DNA from: Acanthopleura granulata
Lineage: Eukaryota > Mollusca > Polyplacophora > Chitonida > Chitonidae
Length of the DNA: 64,000 nt
Direction of reading: 5' to 3'
Assembly: GCA_016165875.1 (NCBI GenBank)
Contig: JABBOT010000012.1
Coordinates: 11,778,984-11,842,983 of the forward strand
The notes beneath the pieces are model-generated. The model made no database searches, was not told the origin of the DNA, and saw nothing but the letters and a program-made list of their open reading frames with translations. The position numbers and the translations under genes are program-made. Positions 24,263 to 36,910 of this stretch are shown here, one piece after another (the stretch's first letter is position 1; each line of letters begins with the position of its first letter).

Positions 24263-25859
24263 TCATACTCATGCAGAAATAGGTAGCCACTACTTTGTAA
24301 CCTCTTAATGAAAAGATGGAAATGGAAAATGGTGGCCTAAATAAATGTCTGCCAACATGACGTGCATCGACGAACGGGGCATAGTACAGATAAACAGCTA
24401 AAACACACGATGGATCGATCATTTATAGTAGTTATGTATGTAACCGGGCATTACTTATATCCGTGTAAAAGCGCACGTGGTTTTCTCGGGGCATTTTACA
24501 CAACAAGAAGTTCGGAAGACTAAGAACGACGACGGTCCTGAAAAGAGCGGCACAGGCTTTGCGGAAAACACAAATGCATGTAGGCAATTTATCCAAGGCC
24601 ACATTTGTTTGTGAAGAAAGCATTAAAGATCGCATAGCAACAGCCACCATTGGCAAATCCTAAGAAAAGTCAATGTTCGCCACGAAAGCAAATTTTATAT
24701 CACTTTAGTCTTGCTCTGTAAAAGACCACGAAAAAATAGTAAAGTAGCCCTGTCCAATTTGACGGATCATTTCGCACAGCAATAAAGTATACAATCAAAT
24801 TGCACACTATGAATGAAAATCATTTGAAATGTTTGCGTCGTAATTTACAAACGTGCAGCAAAAAATTTGAACAAGGAAGCATATGTATAGCCAATATTTT
24901 CGATTAACGTCTTGCAGAGAGCATAAAAAATAACTGCGCGGAACAGTTTTGTATGGAGGACGGGTATGGCCACTCCCATTTCAGAGCTTCATCTTTTAAT
25001 AATCCCCGATTGGAAAACATGCATGGGAAAACGAGATTAAATAAACCCGCGCGGGATTATCACCTTCTCGAGCATTGGAGCGTAGCCAAAAAGGCGACAT
25101 TATTAAATGTACTGTTTTTGACAATCCACACTAGATAAGCAATAACATCTGGCACATAATCCGACCAATTTTGTGTTCTCCAGTTCTCCACTCATTCACT
25201 CGTTCTCTTTGTAAAAATACCCCCTGATCGAGAACGTGGAAATCCAGATCAGGGGAATACTTCTGGTATTGCCGGTATTCTCTCGAGTGCCTTTAAACAA
25301 CTCGACGATTGAGAACACGAAATGATTAAAAAAACATGAATAAAAACCTCGCGATTTTGGGGTTATTCTCATGGTGTTTACGAGTAGCCGTGCGATGATA
25401 ACACTAATCTCGTGCGTTTTATTTAATAATCTCATCTCTCGTATTCTCGATCAGCCCGTTATTAAAACACGTGGCCCGAGAACGTGCTTGGTTCCATTCG
25501 TCCTCCGTTGTTATGAGTAAGAAGCGATATGAAATCGATAATTTGTTGTTGGAAAATTTTTCCAATTAATTCTTCACATTAGAATGGTCAAAGCATGAGG
25601 CCCGCATGGTCGTAAAAGAAAAACCAATTTCTGATTACCTGCTTGACGCATTATTATACTACGTCTAGAAATGAAATCAATGGGATGTATCGGTAAGGCG
25701 GGGCAACTTCGATTGCCCTGTATCATGTTAATGAATGGAGTGAACATATCCCCCATATTGAACTGGAGCGTGTCCACATACTAAACGGTCAAACCAGCAA
25801 TCCATTCTCATTTTTGACAAGGAACTTGGATGCTCGACCTACCTTTTCTCCATGCCATA

Positions 25860-28800
25860 ATGATGGAAAACATTCTAAAGCTCGTGTGCGTTTTACTTTT
25901 AAACATCTATTACATTACTTGTAAGGAGAAAAACGCAAGTTCCTTACAGTTCTTCCGGTATACCGCGATACCGGATGGGGACAATTGGCGTTCTTTACTC
26001 TGGCAACGTTTGGCACTTATTCGAAATACGTCAACCGTTGAGTGCGGAATCACCTGTCTACAGATGGCAGGCCACTGCAAAGCGTTTGCTGCAAGGAACA
26101 CCAATCAGTGTCTGTTATTGGCTAACTTCAGGCCCCTCTCTGGTTCCCTGTGGTTGAACCCCAATGGAGAATGGAGTATTTTCAGGAGAGAGTACGGTAG
26201 GTGTACGCTTCGGTCAAATATAATTTTGTGCTAACGCTTTTAATGTAAGTGCTTACCTAAATTCCTCGGTATGGCATGGGGGCAGGGGAGATTTTGGATT
26301 TCTTCAGTGGAATAAAAGTTTCGAAACCTAGGGTTGGGTGTGAGAAACCTTCGCTTAAAGTCACTGTGATGAATTGCTAAAGATGAGGTTATTTACTTCC
26401 CACCAATCAATTGAGAGCATACATGTACATGCTAGCAGTGTAGGCATGAGTACTTGTGCATGTATCTATAATACAATTGATTTGTCGTCACATGACCATG
26501 TACATTCTGCGTGTCTAATCAATATATCTTAATAATTGAACAACTGTTTGTTCTCTGAAAAATTTTATAAATACATATATCAGGTACACAGATCTTTGAA
26601 TTTATCAATTGTGTTTACATCTTTTATTATGTCCTCAGTTTAGAGATGGCCTATACAAAGGAAAAGAAATATACATGCACATGCATGTAAATGTGTATAT
26701 TAAATATATATGTACGGACAAATGCGGATGGTATATTGGCAGTGACTGCGCCCTATGCATTTTCTCTACCTTTCCCAGCTATACATTGTCATCACAAAAT
26801 TCCTTATTCTTATTTATTATATTATATTTATTGTATTATATACTTTTACAGAGTGCATGATTGGATTCATGTGGATTCTTTGAAATAAGGTTAAAAATTG
26901 TTCTACTGTCCTTTACTAATCAGGCTAAGTATTTTTTGACACGGTATTCAAAACAGATGAGCTGGAGTTACCAGTGTTGCGGGCATCATCTGACACAGGT
27001 GTTGAGGTCTACAACACTTGGACTGAAGGTACACCCAGTGACCTCAGTGAGTCGAGGACAGCCCAGGATCTAGACCTCACTTCTCCCCTTGTCAATTTCT
27101 ACAAACATCCGCTTGTCGATGACTGGAAAGGATGGAACATAACTAAGGTAAGCAGTGAATGGAGAACCTTTTTCGTATACTGAAAGCACTTCAGATCGAA
27201 AATGCCTAAAACGTATACTTGGACTTAGAGCCTTACGGAGAGAGTTTTGAGAGAAATGTGCATGGGGATCTCGTAAACTCCCCCCCCCAGCCTTTACAAA
27301 AGCGGTCCAAAGCTATGTGCTCCTTTGTTCATTTCTGGAGTACGTCACACATCTAGGTGCATGTGTGCTCAAAAAGCTCTTCCGTAGTACACAAGCATTG
27401 CAGCGTCACAACAAAAAACTGTGTGTTGTATTCTCCAATGTGGAGACCGCCACATTCTCCCATTGAGAGAACAACACTTTGATTAGATGCTCTTTTCCAT
27501 AACCCAAACAGAAAAGGGTGAACATGATCAAGATGGCTTGAGTTTGGCTAAGTTTTAAAACGGTCGTAAAGCCAACTGTTCTATCGTAACTGCTCTCTCC
27601 TTGATCATTTGATTTGGGGAAAGTATATCGAAGCGTGCCCGAATAATTATAATCTCATTGGAAAGCCCCCGACAAAAGCCATTAACACAGTAAAAAATAA
27701 AATTAAACTTATTTGTCATTTAGCTATAAATCCATTAAGATCTTGGTATCCCAAAGAGTGAAATACAAAACATTTACTAAATATCGGTGTCCCACAGGTG
27801 TTTGTTTTCATGTCTTTCGCCGATTATTTGCTAAAGCCATGTGATTCTACACCTGCAGGTTATAGTGTCGTTGTACACATATCCCGATGAGGTGGTCCGT
27901 GTTGAGCTGAACGGTACCGATTCCAACTCGACCTCGTGGTTCACCCTCAACAACCTCATCTCCTCCCCGTGGACAGACCTGAGCCATAAAGCCCAAGTTA
28001 ACATGTTCACGGCAAAGATAAAATATGGGAACCAGTAAGTCTGCGCATGTCCATCAAGAGTGATTTGAGTAAAGCGTTGTACACAGAGGTTTGTACATAG
28101 GGGTTTTATAAGGAACGTAATCGTGAACGGCTTACTGCAAAGACGATCGGAAGAAGAGGATGCTTGTCTGATTTATAGTATACTTTGAAAAGCTATATTA
28201 ACTGTAAATCATATACATGTCTGATTTACAGTATATTTTGACAAAGTATTTACTGTAAATCAGACACATGTCTGATTAATATTTTGAGAAAAGAACCAGA
28301 ATTTGATACGCATATGAATATTTTCCTTAAAAGCTTACGAACTAATACATATTTTGTTAAACATTCCAACTAGGATGAACTGCTGTTGTAAAAGGCACAT
28401 TCAAGGATGGAATATGTGATGTGGAAGTGTTTAATTTGTAATTGATTTAAATAGAGATATTGAACCAAAAAGCATTTTACCGTAGCATTTGTACATAAGT
28501 TCTGCTAAATGTACTGTGTCTGGGGAAATGTTATTCTTTTTTCAGGCACAGAAAATTCTATATCAACTCTGAGTTTGGCGACTGTGATTTAGACATCGGA
28601 TGGATGGCAGTTTTTGACAGAGGAGATCACTGCTCTTGGTCTCAGTATGGCGATTACCCCAAGTTCATATACGCCCTCCACAGACAGAGGCAACCCTGGG
28701 CACAGAGTAAGCCAGTATTACACCATCATTTGTTTATAGCGTTCGTCTCGTGAGCAATAAACAGGTGTTCGGCCCTGACTAGACCAGTGCCATCAATTTA

Positions 28801-31800
28801 AAAACAAGCGTAAATTCACAAAAGCGGTGACATCCCAGGAAAAAGTCGTTCGTGCCGGATTTCTTGTCATCTTGTACCCAGGTCTAGCGTTAAATGAATG
28901 GCCCATGGTGAAAATACTAGGTCAAAAATTTCACCCAACACTGAACGGCAGACATACACACCGATAGACAGAGTCTGAGACTTTTCGAGATTTTTTAAGC
29001 TGTTGGTGCGTGAGAACTGGTGTCTAGGGCATGGCGGGTATATGATCGATGATCGACAATGTCGGACGCTACGTCAAACCACAGGTGACTTCGATTTCCT
29101 TTAGCTTGATTTACTTATTCACGTGATTAGTGTTTAACACCATATACAATATTTTTATTTCACTTTCATGGAGGATGACATGTTTTTGCGTGGCGGAAGC
29201 CGGTCACCGCGTAACCCTCCGCCCATCTCCAAGTGTCTGATAAATCTCTTGATTTAAGGCCGTAGTGAAACCATCGAGAGCGGCATTGGAACAGGGTCTG
29301 ACAATAACAGTGAGCTAGCCTATAAATGTCTGGACCTGGTAGGGCCCTAATTTGATATATAATTGCTGTCTCTGATGAAAAAACTGAAATATCGAGTGAT
29401 ATTATTTTCGTACGTCACACCTCTAGAACGTCCACTCTTTCGCCCAGTTAATATGGTCCCCTTCAAAACGACACCGTTCACTCTGATTTCCAAGGAAAGA
29501 AGCACATGGCCATGAGATAACACTGGTGACAAATAATAAAGTGAAACAGCCATAAACATACATCGATGATAGAAAGACACATTGAAACTTTTTCCACGCA
29601 CAGATCTTTCAGGATAATTCACAACTGAATGTTATGACTATTACCAAGGTTAAATACAAACGCGATTTTGATAATACAAACGTGCTTCAATTTGCCTTCA
29701 TCTGTTGTGAATACACCGGGAACAGATATAGTGACGAGAAATGCGTTCAGATCCTCCATTAAGGGACGAAATATATAGCCATTGGAATACTTGTGCACGA
29801 TTTCTCAGCCGTATGACGGTCATGACACAATTTGCCTCTATGATTGGACGTGCTAAGGGATGAAAAAACCTGGGCTGGCCATGACGAAATGGTCTGAACA
29901 GTTAGAATAAAACCCTGACTGATGCCATCGTTGCTCTGATGTTACTCTCTACACTACAATCTTTTATATTGTATTACTGTAAAAGCCAGGATTCTGCCAG
30001 TGGACTAAGCATCCCCCCGAGACCTGGCCCCTTGTTTGTTAAATGCGTTGAGAACACAGCATTTTGAGTAATTCTAGATCAGTTAGGTCTAATATATCAC
30101 AGTGAAAATGAGTGCATTTTTTTTACCTAATTCTGCTAAAGCCGAGGTGTTAGGGAGTGTGTAAGTCACTACTATTTAGGCATTTACACGCACTGTTACA
30201 GTGAAACCCAGACTGATATCAATTAAAAAGAGGCCATATTTCACCGGTTAAGTGCGACCATTATCACACTGTCGTCGCTGCTGTGGTTTTACTCGCTATG
30301 CTGTAGTCCTAAATGTTGCCACCTATCTGAAACCACCCAACATGTAGGATAGTTCACCAAAGCATCCACTGGCTAGCAGATGTTTGGTCAGGGACGCTAA
30401 ATATATTCTGTTGGTAGCCTAAGGAAACCAAGCTTTGTCGAGAGAAATGGTTTCTGACATGACCATTTAGCGTTAGGATGAAGCGAAATGTACAATGGTC
30501 ATATGTACTAAATGGCCCATTTTTATATTGAATTGGGATAAAAAAAATTCCGTTTTCGAGTGGTTTTTAGAAGCTTTTTAGACGTTGGTGAAGAGTGCCT
30601 GACTTAAATGTCCTGTTGCAGTAGATAAGAAATTCCGTCAATTTTACCATGTACCATCTTGTTTAGTTGTACATGTATTCTGACGGAGACATAGTGAGCC
30701 TTGAAAATAGCGTAGTTGTGATTTGTCGTAGAAAGAGTTAATACCGTTTTTTGTACATGACTTCGATAATAATGTACGAAAATAGTCTACAAACCAGCTT
30801 TCCTCTCAGGAGTTCAAATTTAAATTGATGGGAATAACATATACGCAGAGGTCACATATGCGCTACTTGTCGAGCTGTAACTTAACATGTATCAGTCTTT
30901 CCGTGCCTTTTACCGCCAGTATTTCCTGATCCGCTGAGATATATATCTAGCTCCAAGCACTCGCGGTTTCAGACGGATATACTTTGAAGTTTATTTTCTA
31001 ATTATACGAGACGTTAAACGAAGGAAATTTCTTTTTCGTCACGTTGGTCAGTAATGATTTTCCTTCCAACGGTATTTTTGTCTTTCAACTATCTTTACTC
31101 CCTATTCCTTCTGTTCGACATTCGACTGTTTAACAATAATAACATGATATTCACATTTATTGTACAAATATATTAGAAGTCTTATCGGCACCAAAACGTG
31201 CCTCGCTATCTTTCTCTTAGTCTGAATGTGTTAATGTGTATACAGGTTGTAAATGCTGTCTCGGAAGACGCGCTTAAAAATATCCTATTTCTTGGTTCAT
31301 TGATTAATATCAGAAGTGAAACGGGAAAAGACCGAGGAAGCAGATTTCTCTCCTTGCCATAAGCCAATATATATTTCAGGCAAAACAATAGAAACCTATA
31401 ACAAATACTGTACATCATTTCTAACATTAGGATATTAAAGTGTTGCGGTGTCTAAAAAAGATCTTCTTTGGTAGTTCTTTGATTGATATCAAAAGTAATA
31501 CCGGTTACTTGAAAATTCCGGGAAAGTTGATGTGTCCGTAGCGAGGATTTCAGGAATTCAAAATGGCTGTCAAATTATTTTCTAGTGATCAACATACTCT
31601 AATATCTGAGTTTTCCAGTAAATCTAATAAATTCCACCAAGTCTTTAAAGATTCATCTGATTGTTTAGGTGACTTGCAAGAGAAATCAAAGAACTCATCG
31701 ACCATGTATAAGAGAGTAAGATAATAAGTGGAGCCTTCAGTGACTCAGCCAATCTGATCAAATGATCCAATTTTCTGAGTTAAATTATCTTTACAGGAAA

Positions 31801-34800
31801 ACTCAGATTTTTGAGTCTGTTGACCCAAACCTTTCTCTCGTTGTACACCATCTAACACATTACATATTTAGAGAGTGATGGTCTTTAAATGATATCATCT
31901 TTCTTAGGCATGAACTAATCAATATCAGAAGTTTATTGCATGAAAATATTGGGAATGTTGATAATATGACCGTACAGAAAGATCAAGCTTCGGGAACTCA
32001 AAATGACTGCCAAATTATTAATGCGACTTGTTTTACATGTATAGTTGTTTAGATTTAAACCCAAGCAGTTGCGCCTTGTCAAAAATAGATTGACAAATCA
32101 CATGAGATATTGGGTTTGAACGGACAATTGCTTTGGTGACCATCGATTACTATGGACTCCTAAATGTCAACGTACTTCATGTATGCGTCCATGTAATTGC
32201 CGACCATGTGGAAAATAAAGACACAATCGATCTAACATGTAAAAATAACTAATGAGAACGACTCTGAGCGTTGCCGTGTGATGTGACGCTATAGCGCCTA
32301 CTCACGAGACCCCTCTTGACCAATACTAATTATCGACAACCTATATTACATGTAGTATGCTACACGAGAAATATAAAGTAAAAAGATTGCTGACTGCTTT
32401 CATTATCGCAAGCCGGCTTTCATGTCTTACTTTGAATATTTTGTTAGTTCTTAACGCTCAGCACAAACCTATAAAGTTTGTGTTCAGCGTTGTTTTGAAA
32501 ATTAGTCTTGTGGTTATTGAACGTCGATTTTGATTGACGTCAGGTATAAGAATGTCGGTTTTGACGCCAAGCTTCACAGTAATAATAGGTCAGGTGGAAA
32601 TGGTCACTGAATATGGCCAGTAACATCGGCCATACCTGTCAGACTTCTCTTAGCATAAATTCTAACCCTTTGACATACAGCCCATTTCGTGAAGGTTACA
32701 GTTTGCTTTGGATGCCTAGTTACATGAACAGTTTGTGACCTCGGTCTACATTTATCCTACCTCAGCACGGGCTGTAGTTCAAAACCATATTATGTCTCAC
32801 TCAAAGGTCTTCGTGAATATCCTGAATGATTTCTTAATATGAAATACTGTTGTTTTTTTTTCCATTGAAGGGATACACTATCGACGCTGACAGGCGAATG
32901 AAGTTTACAGAACATAAAATTATCGCATTCCGCAATGCAGTGTAGTATAAAACTGGTTTTCAAAGGAACAATAATCATCGGATGTATTTCGATCATAAGA
33001 GGCAACGTGCCAGTAAAAATGGGGTATAAGAGTAAACATCTCAAAATAGTTATTTCCTCCTAACTTGTTGATTAAGAGTTGTTCACGTTTAGCGCAAAAT
33101 GAGTCTCTCAATTTACCCAGAAAATAAAAATGACTTTGGCGACGACGAATGTCCAAGATAGAGATATTCTATTATCCACATTCTAACGACGTGTGTTTTT
33201 CGCATGACTATAGACGTAGTAACTTTTAAGCACTATCGTTAAAATGGTTTCTGACACTCGTTTAATAATTGAAACTGGGCCTGAATATTGAAATGTGAGC
33301 AGCACAGTGAATCATCGTCGATTTGGTATACCTTCTACATTACGATTATAGTGACAGAGGTAACCACTGCAATCCGTTCGTCTAGACATACGAAATCTTT
33401 ATTGCACTCGAATCGAATACTTTCAGACTGAACTTCACTTCCTGTCATGCTTTCTGCCAGTCCATATATTGGCATGAAGGCATACCGGGTGATTTAAAAA
33501 TGGTCGTTTCTTTCAACCGGATTACCGATGAACCCAGACGCGATGAATAGAGCAAACATTTTTAGAGTATTTATAGATTTATGTTATTATACCACTGATG
33601 TGGTGGGCCATTTGTTTAATGGGCGTTGGAGGTCACAAGCGTCCACCGTTTATTTATTCATTTATTGGATTGTTGTTTAAGTCACTCACAAATTCGGTAA
33701 GGGATGTCACCCAGCTAAGGTAAAGCATTCCACTCGTTATCCTGCATACGACATCATTTTCCAGGATTCTCAGCCGAAGCCATGAGGTGTTTGTATGAAA
33801 AACAAGCTTAGAATGTTTAACATTGTGAAGTAAAAAAAAGTATTCGGAGTACAATTTTCTTTACAATTATATGGGCATTAAACATATGGCTGTGTAGAGC
33901 TTTGACGTTACACGTTACTAACGAAAGGCAATTTTGATAGTGAGTATGAATGATTTTATAGGTAGCTGAAGAAAGGCGACACGTTAAAAGAAACTGACTA
34001 TAGTACCTTTCTACGCATATCTCTAGTTTCTGAGTAATCTGATATTACGGTAGTGTCAAAATGTCTATTTATTTGTAATGACGCGCGTGCGCTAAAGTAT
34101 CTATCACACCTCCTCTATACCATTTCTACGGTACTGTTAATACTTCTAACCCTACTAATGCTATTACTATCACTGCTACAGCTACTATACTGTTATTACT
34201 ACAACTATGACTACAAGGATTACTACATCTACCCTGTTTCCTTCTCAGTTTTATTACTGAATCTTCATATCTCACCCATTTTTACGTGTGCTACTCAGAT
34301 TTTGTGACCGAGGCTTTATGCCCATCCCTTCCCTTGAGCACCAAGCGGTGAAATAATACGCGAGTTTAAAAGTGACACAACTCAGGCATGCCATGCAGGC
34401 TGATTCTGTGTGCAGCACACCATGAAACATTATTGGCACACCATGAAACATTACTGCTGGCCATTACAATATTTAACTTACTGTCCGGTATGCTGCACTG
34501 CCAAATTGGTGATCAGGACAATATTTAACTTACCGTCGGTTATGCTACACTGCCAAAGTCCCCAATTTCCATTTAATCTGTATTTCAAATATTACACTGT
34601 TCATCACGCAGATGGGACTGATACATGTATTATTAACATGTAGTATTATTTGCATCGAGAATTCTTTGGACATCGATCTTGGCATTATCGACAGGGCATA
34701 CAGGGCATCGGTAGCCTATCTGTTAGAGCGCGTAAATATGTATAATCTTCTGGTTGTCAACTAAATCTCTGCATTAATGTCTGACTAAGTCTGTGCCTTT

Positions 34801-34867
34801 TGTAATTGCAGGGAGTGCCTTTGGGAGTGCAGAAGACATCGTTATTTCTGTGGTTTTACGGCTTTAA
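25860..34867 (+). CDS. Paralog A: secreted PAN/apple-like protein with an unnamed C-terminal module, 306 residues, five exons
   Basis: Assembled by eye as exons 25860-26196, 26957-27147, 27859-28034, 28546-28706 and 34812-34867. All introns are GT-AG and the phases are 1, 0, 2, 1. Residues 1-21 form a signal peptide (hydrophobic KLVCVLLLNIYYITC), so the product is secreted; the upstream in-frame Met at 25830 would weaken it. Residues about 30-112 form a PAN/apple-like module with cysteines at 62, 66, 73 and 84 (C-x3-C-x6-C-x10-C, with KAF after the third Cys). Residues about 114-306 form a module I cannot name. It contains YKHPLVDDW, TSWF, NLISSPWTDL, FYINSEFGDC, DIGWMAVF and a final DIVISVVLRL, with two Cys shared with paralog B and several N-glycosylation sites. 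PAN modules usually bind proteins or carbohydrate, so an adhesion, mucus or recognition role is inference. Intron 4 is 6.1 kb and full of repeats. Confidence 0.8.
28166..28265. repeat. Paired hairpin-forming inverted repeats in intron 3 of paralog A
   Basis: GTCTGATTTACAGTA (28219-28233) and TACTGTAAATCAGAC (28251-28265) are perfect 15-base inverted arms with a 17-base loop. A second, imperfect version (GTCTGATTTATAGTA at 28166 with ACTGTAAATCAT at 28201) lies immediately to the left, so the hairpin appears to be tandemly duplicated. Confidence 0.85.
29103..29345 (-). repeat. SINE fragment, minus orientation
   Basis: TGATTAGTGTTTAACACCAT followed by ATTTTTATTTCACTTTCATG is the complement of the GTGAAATATT...GTGTTAAAC tail shared by the other SINEs. 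The copy is diverged. Confidence 0.45.
29975..30330 (+). repeat. R1 repeat, copy 3
   Basis: Contains AGGATTCTGCCAGTGGACTA, ATTTTGAGTAATTCTAGATC, GGTGTTAGGGAGTGTGTAAG and ATCACACTGTCGTCGCTGCT. The last phrase comes after the others here, whereas it comes first in the copy at 15960. The full element is therefore longer than either copy or the copies are in tandem. Confidence 0.7.
31263..32018 (+). repeat. Three diverged copies of one repeat unit
   Basis: Copies at about 31263-31340, 31440-31590 and 31868-32018 share a start with a C-TCTTTCTT/CCTATTTCTTGG-like segment, GATTAATATCAGAAGT or GATTGATATCAAAAGT, GAAAAT-TTGGGAA-GTTGAT, and (in the last two) GGAATTCAAAATGGCTGTCA or GGAACTCAAAATGACTGCCA. 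The spacing is unequal, consistent with old local duplications. Confidence 0.6.
34110..34235. repeat. ACT/TAC-type trinucleotide microsatellite
   Basis: Imperfect run of CTACTA, TTACTA and ACTACA triplets (for example TATTACTACAACTATGACTA). It causes the spurious Leu-rich frame at 34053-34307. Confidence 0.75.
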
Positions 34868-36837
34868 TATGACATACAAGCAGTGGCAGGTGTAGGAGAT
34901 GGTACGATGAGAACTGCAACAATAGAGAGAGGTTTTGGGATGTTACGGGATTGAAAACAACTGTAGCCGTCTCCGTTCAGACACGAACGCTGTTTCCACC
35001 GTGATTCGCGGACGTATTAGCTGCGAGTGTCGTTTTAGTTTTTCAGTTAATTCAGTTTTTTTTTATTCGTTTTTACGGTCAGAAATTTGACTTAATGTTA
35101 CTAACGAAAACAGAAGCAATGGTATGAAAATATGAATTATGTCGTAAATATGTGACTGGGTCTTTGTCAGACAATTATTAAGTTGAGCTGACAAATACCT
35201 GCAGGTGCCTTTCCCCATAATGTACCTATGGCATATGAACTATTCGACATGCTGATACCTAAAGCGTGGCGCGTTAAAAAGAGCTGACAACGTGGACGCC
35301 AGTTACATATTTTTGGATGCATTGATCTTTTATTGGATGTATATACCGAATATTGTTCATGCATCCTGATTATGGTTGTTGTTGCAAACATATCTAATAT
35401 GCAACTTCGCAAAGTGTAAACAAATAAGACTTTTCTCTTGCCTAATTTAATCATTTATTCAGTAAGTCATGTGGCTAAAATGAAATTTAAAATAGACATA
35501 AGAATCGAACACCTAAGCACTATTGGCATCTCGGCTGTTGGCGACGCGAATTACCACTGTATTATGGGTAACAGCGATCTGCAAAGCATTGATTATTATG
35601 GTAAATATGCAGTTCAATTATTCCTAAAAAAATTTTCATTTTCTTTCGATTTGCAAAAATGTGATTGCGTGAACCAATATGATATTTTGCTATGTATTAG
35701 AACGCTCTAGCTTTACTGCAAATGCACAGAAAGTATTTTTGTTCATGAAATCATATTTTTATTATGAGGGGAATTCCCTCTGCAAACGCCCTAAAATAGC
35801 GAAATCTGCTTTTGACCTTAGTTTTGCCTTCTGATAAAACAAAAGGCATGAATCACACAGCACCAATTTTTCATAGATATGCTGCATAGTAATAGGGAAG
35901 TTTCGAGATCAAACTCTTTTATCGCTTAAGGTAAGAAAAGCCCTACTGTACCATGAGACCTGTCAGAAATGTTACATACCTATTTCTAATTACATTTACT
36001 CTAACATGGGCCTCTAAGAAAAGTTTTAAAAAATTATTCAGACTATACGTACGATAGGGAAAATTGAGGAGCTGGAAGTTTTATAATTTAAGAAGCTCCT
36101 GATTGAAGGAGAGGTCGTTTATACCTCCTTAACACAGCAAGACAGGTGATAGTAAAATTAAAATCAAGAAAATTGCCTAAAATTTTTGACAAGTCACATG
36201 GCATTGTTGAACTCTTTTTACCTTCTACGACAAAAGAGTTCGAACTCGAAACTCCCCCATTGTATTAAACTTAAAGTAGGTTTCCTCTCCTTTTCTTCAC
36301 GAAAATAACTACACCTCACCACTGCAACACCGGTGGACGATTTCCCATCTAGTTGCAAGGGGTGCTTTTGAATTATGACGTTGAACAACAATGAAATAAA
36401 TGACTTAATCAACATGTGTAAATTTTAGAAATGCAAAAAGGGGGACAACTCTCCACACCAAAACACGATTTATGCTAGAGTTCTAATATTGCCCCAACTC
36501 AATCAATATGATATTCTGGCGAACGTATTAGTATTACTACCTTAATTAGCTCGCTTTCGCTTGTACTGTCCACGACATTCAACACTGTAACACAATGGGC
36601 AATTGGTTCTGAACATTCTCGCATCTAGGAATATGCAAATGTGAAAAAGGCAAACAGAATGCTTTTCAGGTCTTTGTTTGATTAATCCCAAAGGCATTCT
36701 TTGAAAGACTGACTTACTTTTCGAAGTTTATTGTTTATTTTATAAATTCTCCGACTGTCCATACTCGATAAAGGAATCTAAGATAAACAGTTTCGAGTCG
36801 AGACCGAAACTCGCCTCATTGATTAGAATAACTGATT

Positions 36838-36910
36838 TTGTTGACTTATTAGTGTTTAACACACTACACTCGAGAATATTCCACTTGTACGACAGTGATT
36901 ATAATGAACG
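36838..36910 (-). repeat. SINE tail fragment, minus orientation
   Basis: TTGACTTATTAGTGTTTAAC followed by GAATATTCCACTTGTACGAC matches the complement of the shared SINE 3' end. The body is not recognisable. Confidence 0.45.

Larger units (their letters stand above)
19111..25859. other. Gene-free spacer of about 6.7 kb
   Basis: No protein-like open frame. It holds two related SINE-type copies (19535-19690 and 20925-21095), a poly-G tract (22159-22172), a tRNA-headed SINE (23566-23830) and a short tandem repeat near 24205-24262. GGTTCGAAACC near 22300 is a lone B-box-like element, probably another SINE relic. Confidence 0.5.
28707..34811. other. Large intron 4 of paralog A, repeat-rich
   Basis: 6105 bases with donor AGTAAGC and acceptor TTGCAG. 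It contains a minus-oriented SINE tail (29103-29345), an R1 copy (29975-30330), a three-copy diverged repeat (31263-32018) and an ACT-type microsatellite (34110-34235). No protein-like frame lies inside. The matching intron of paralog B is only 1358 bases. Confidence 0.6.

Noticed and set aside
24003..24422. Minus-strand frame of 139 codons
   Set aside because: It crosses a short tandem repeat, has no recognisable domain and lies in repeat-rich spacer.
34053..34307. Leu-rich membrane-like frame
   Set aside because: Translation of the ACT/TAC microsatellite.
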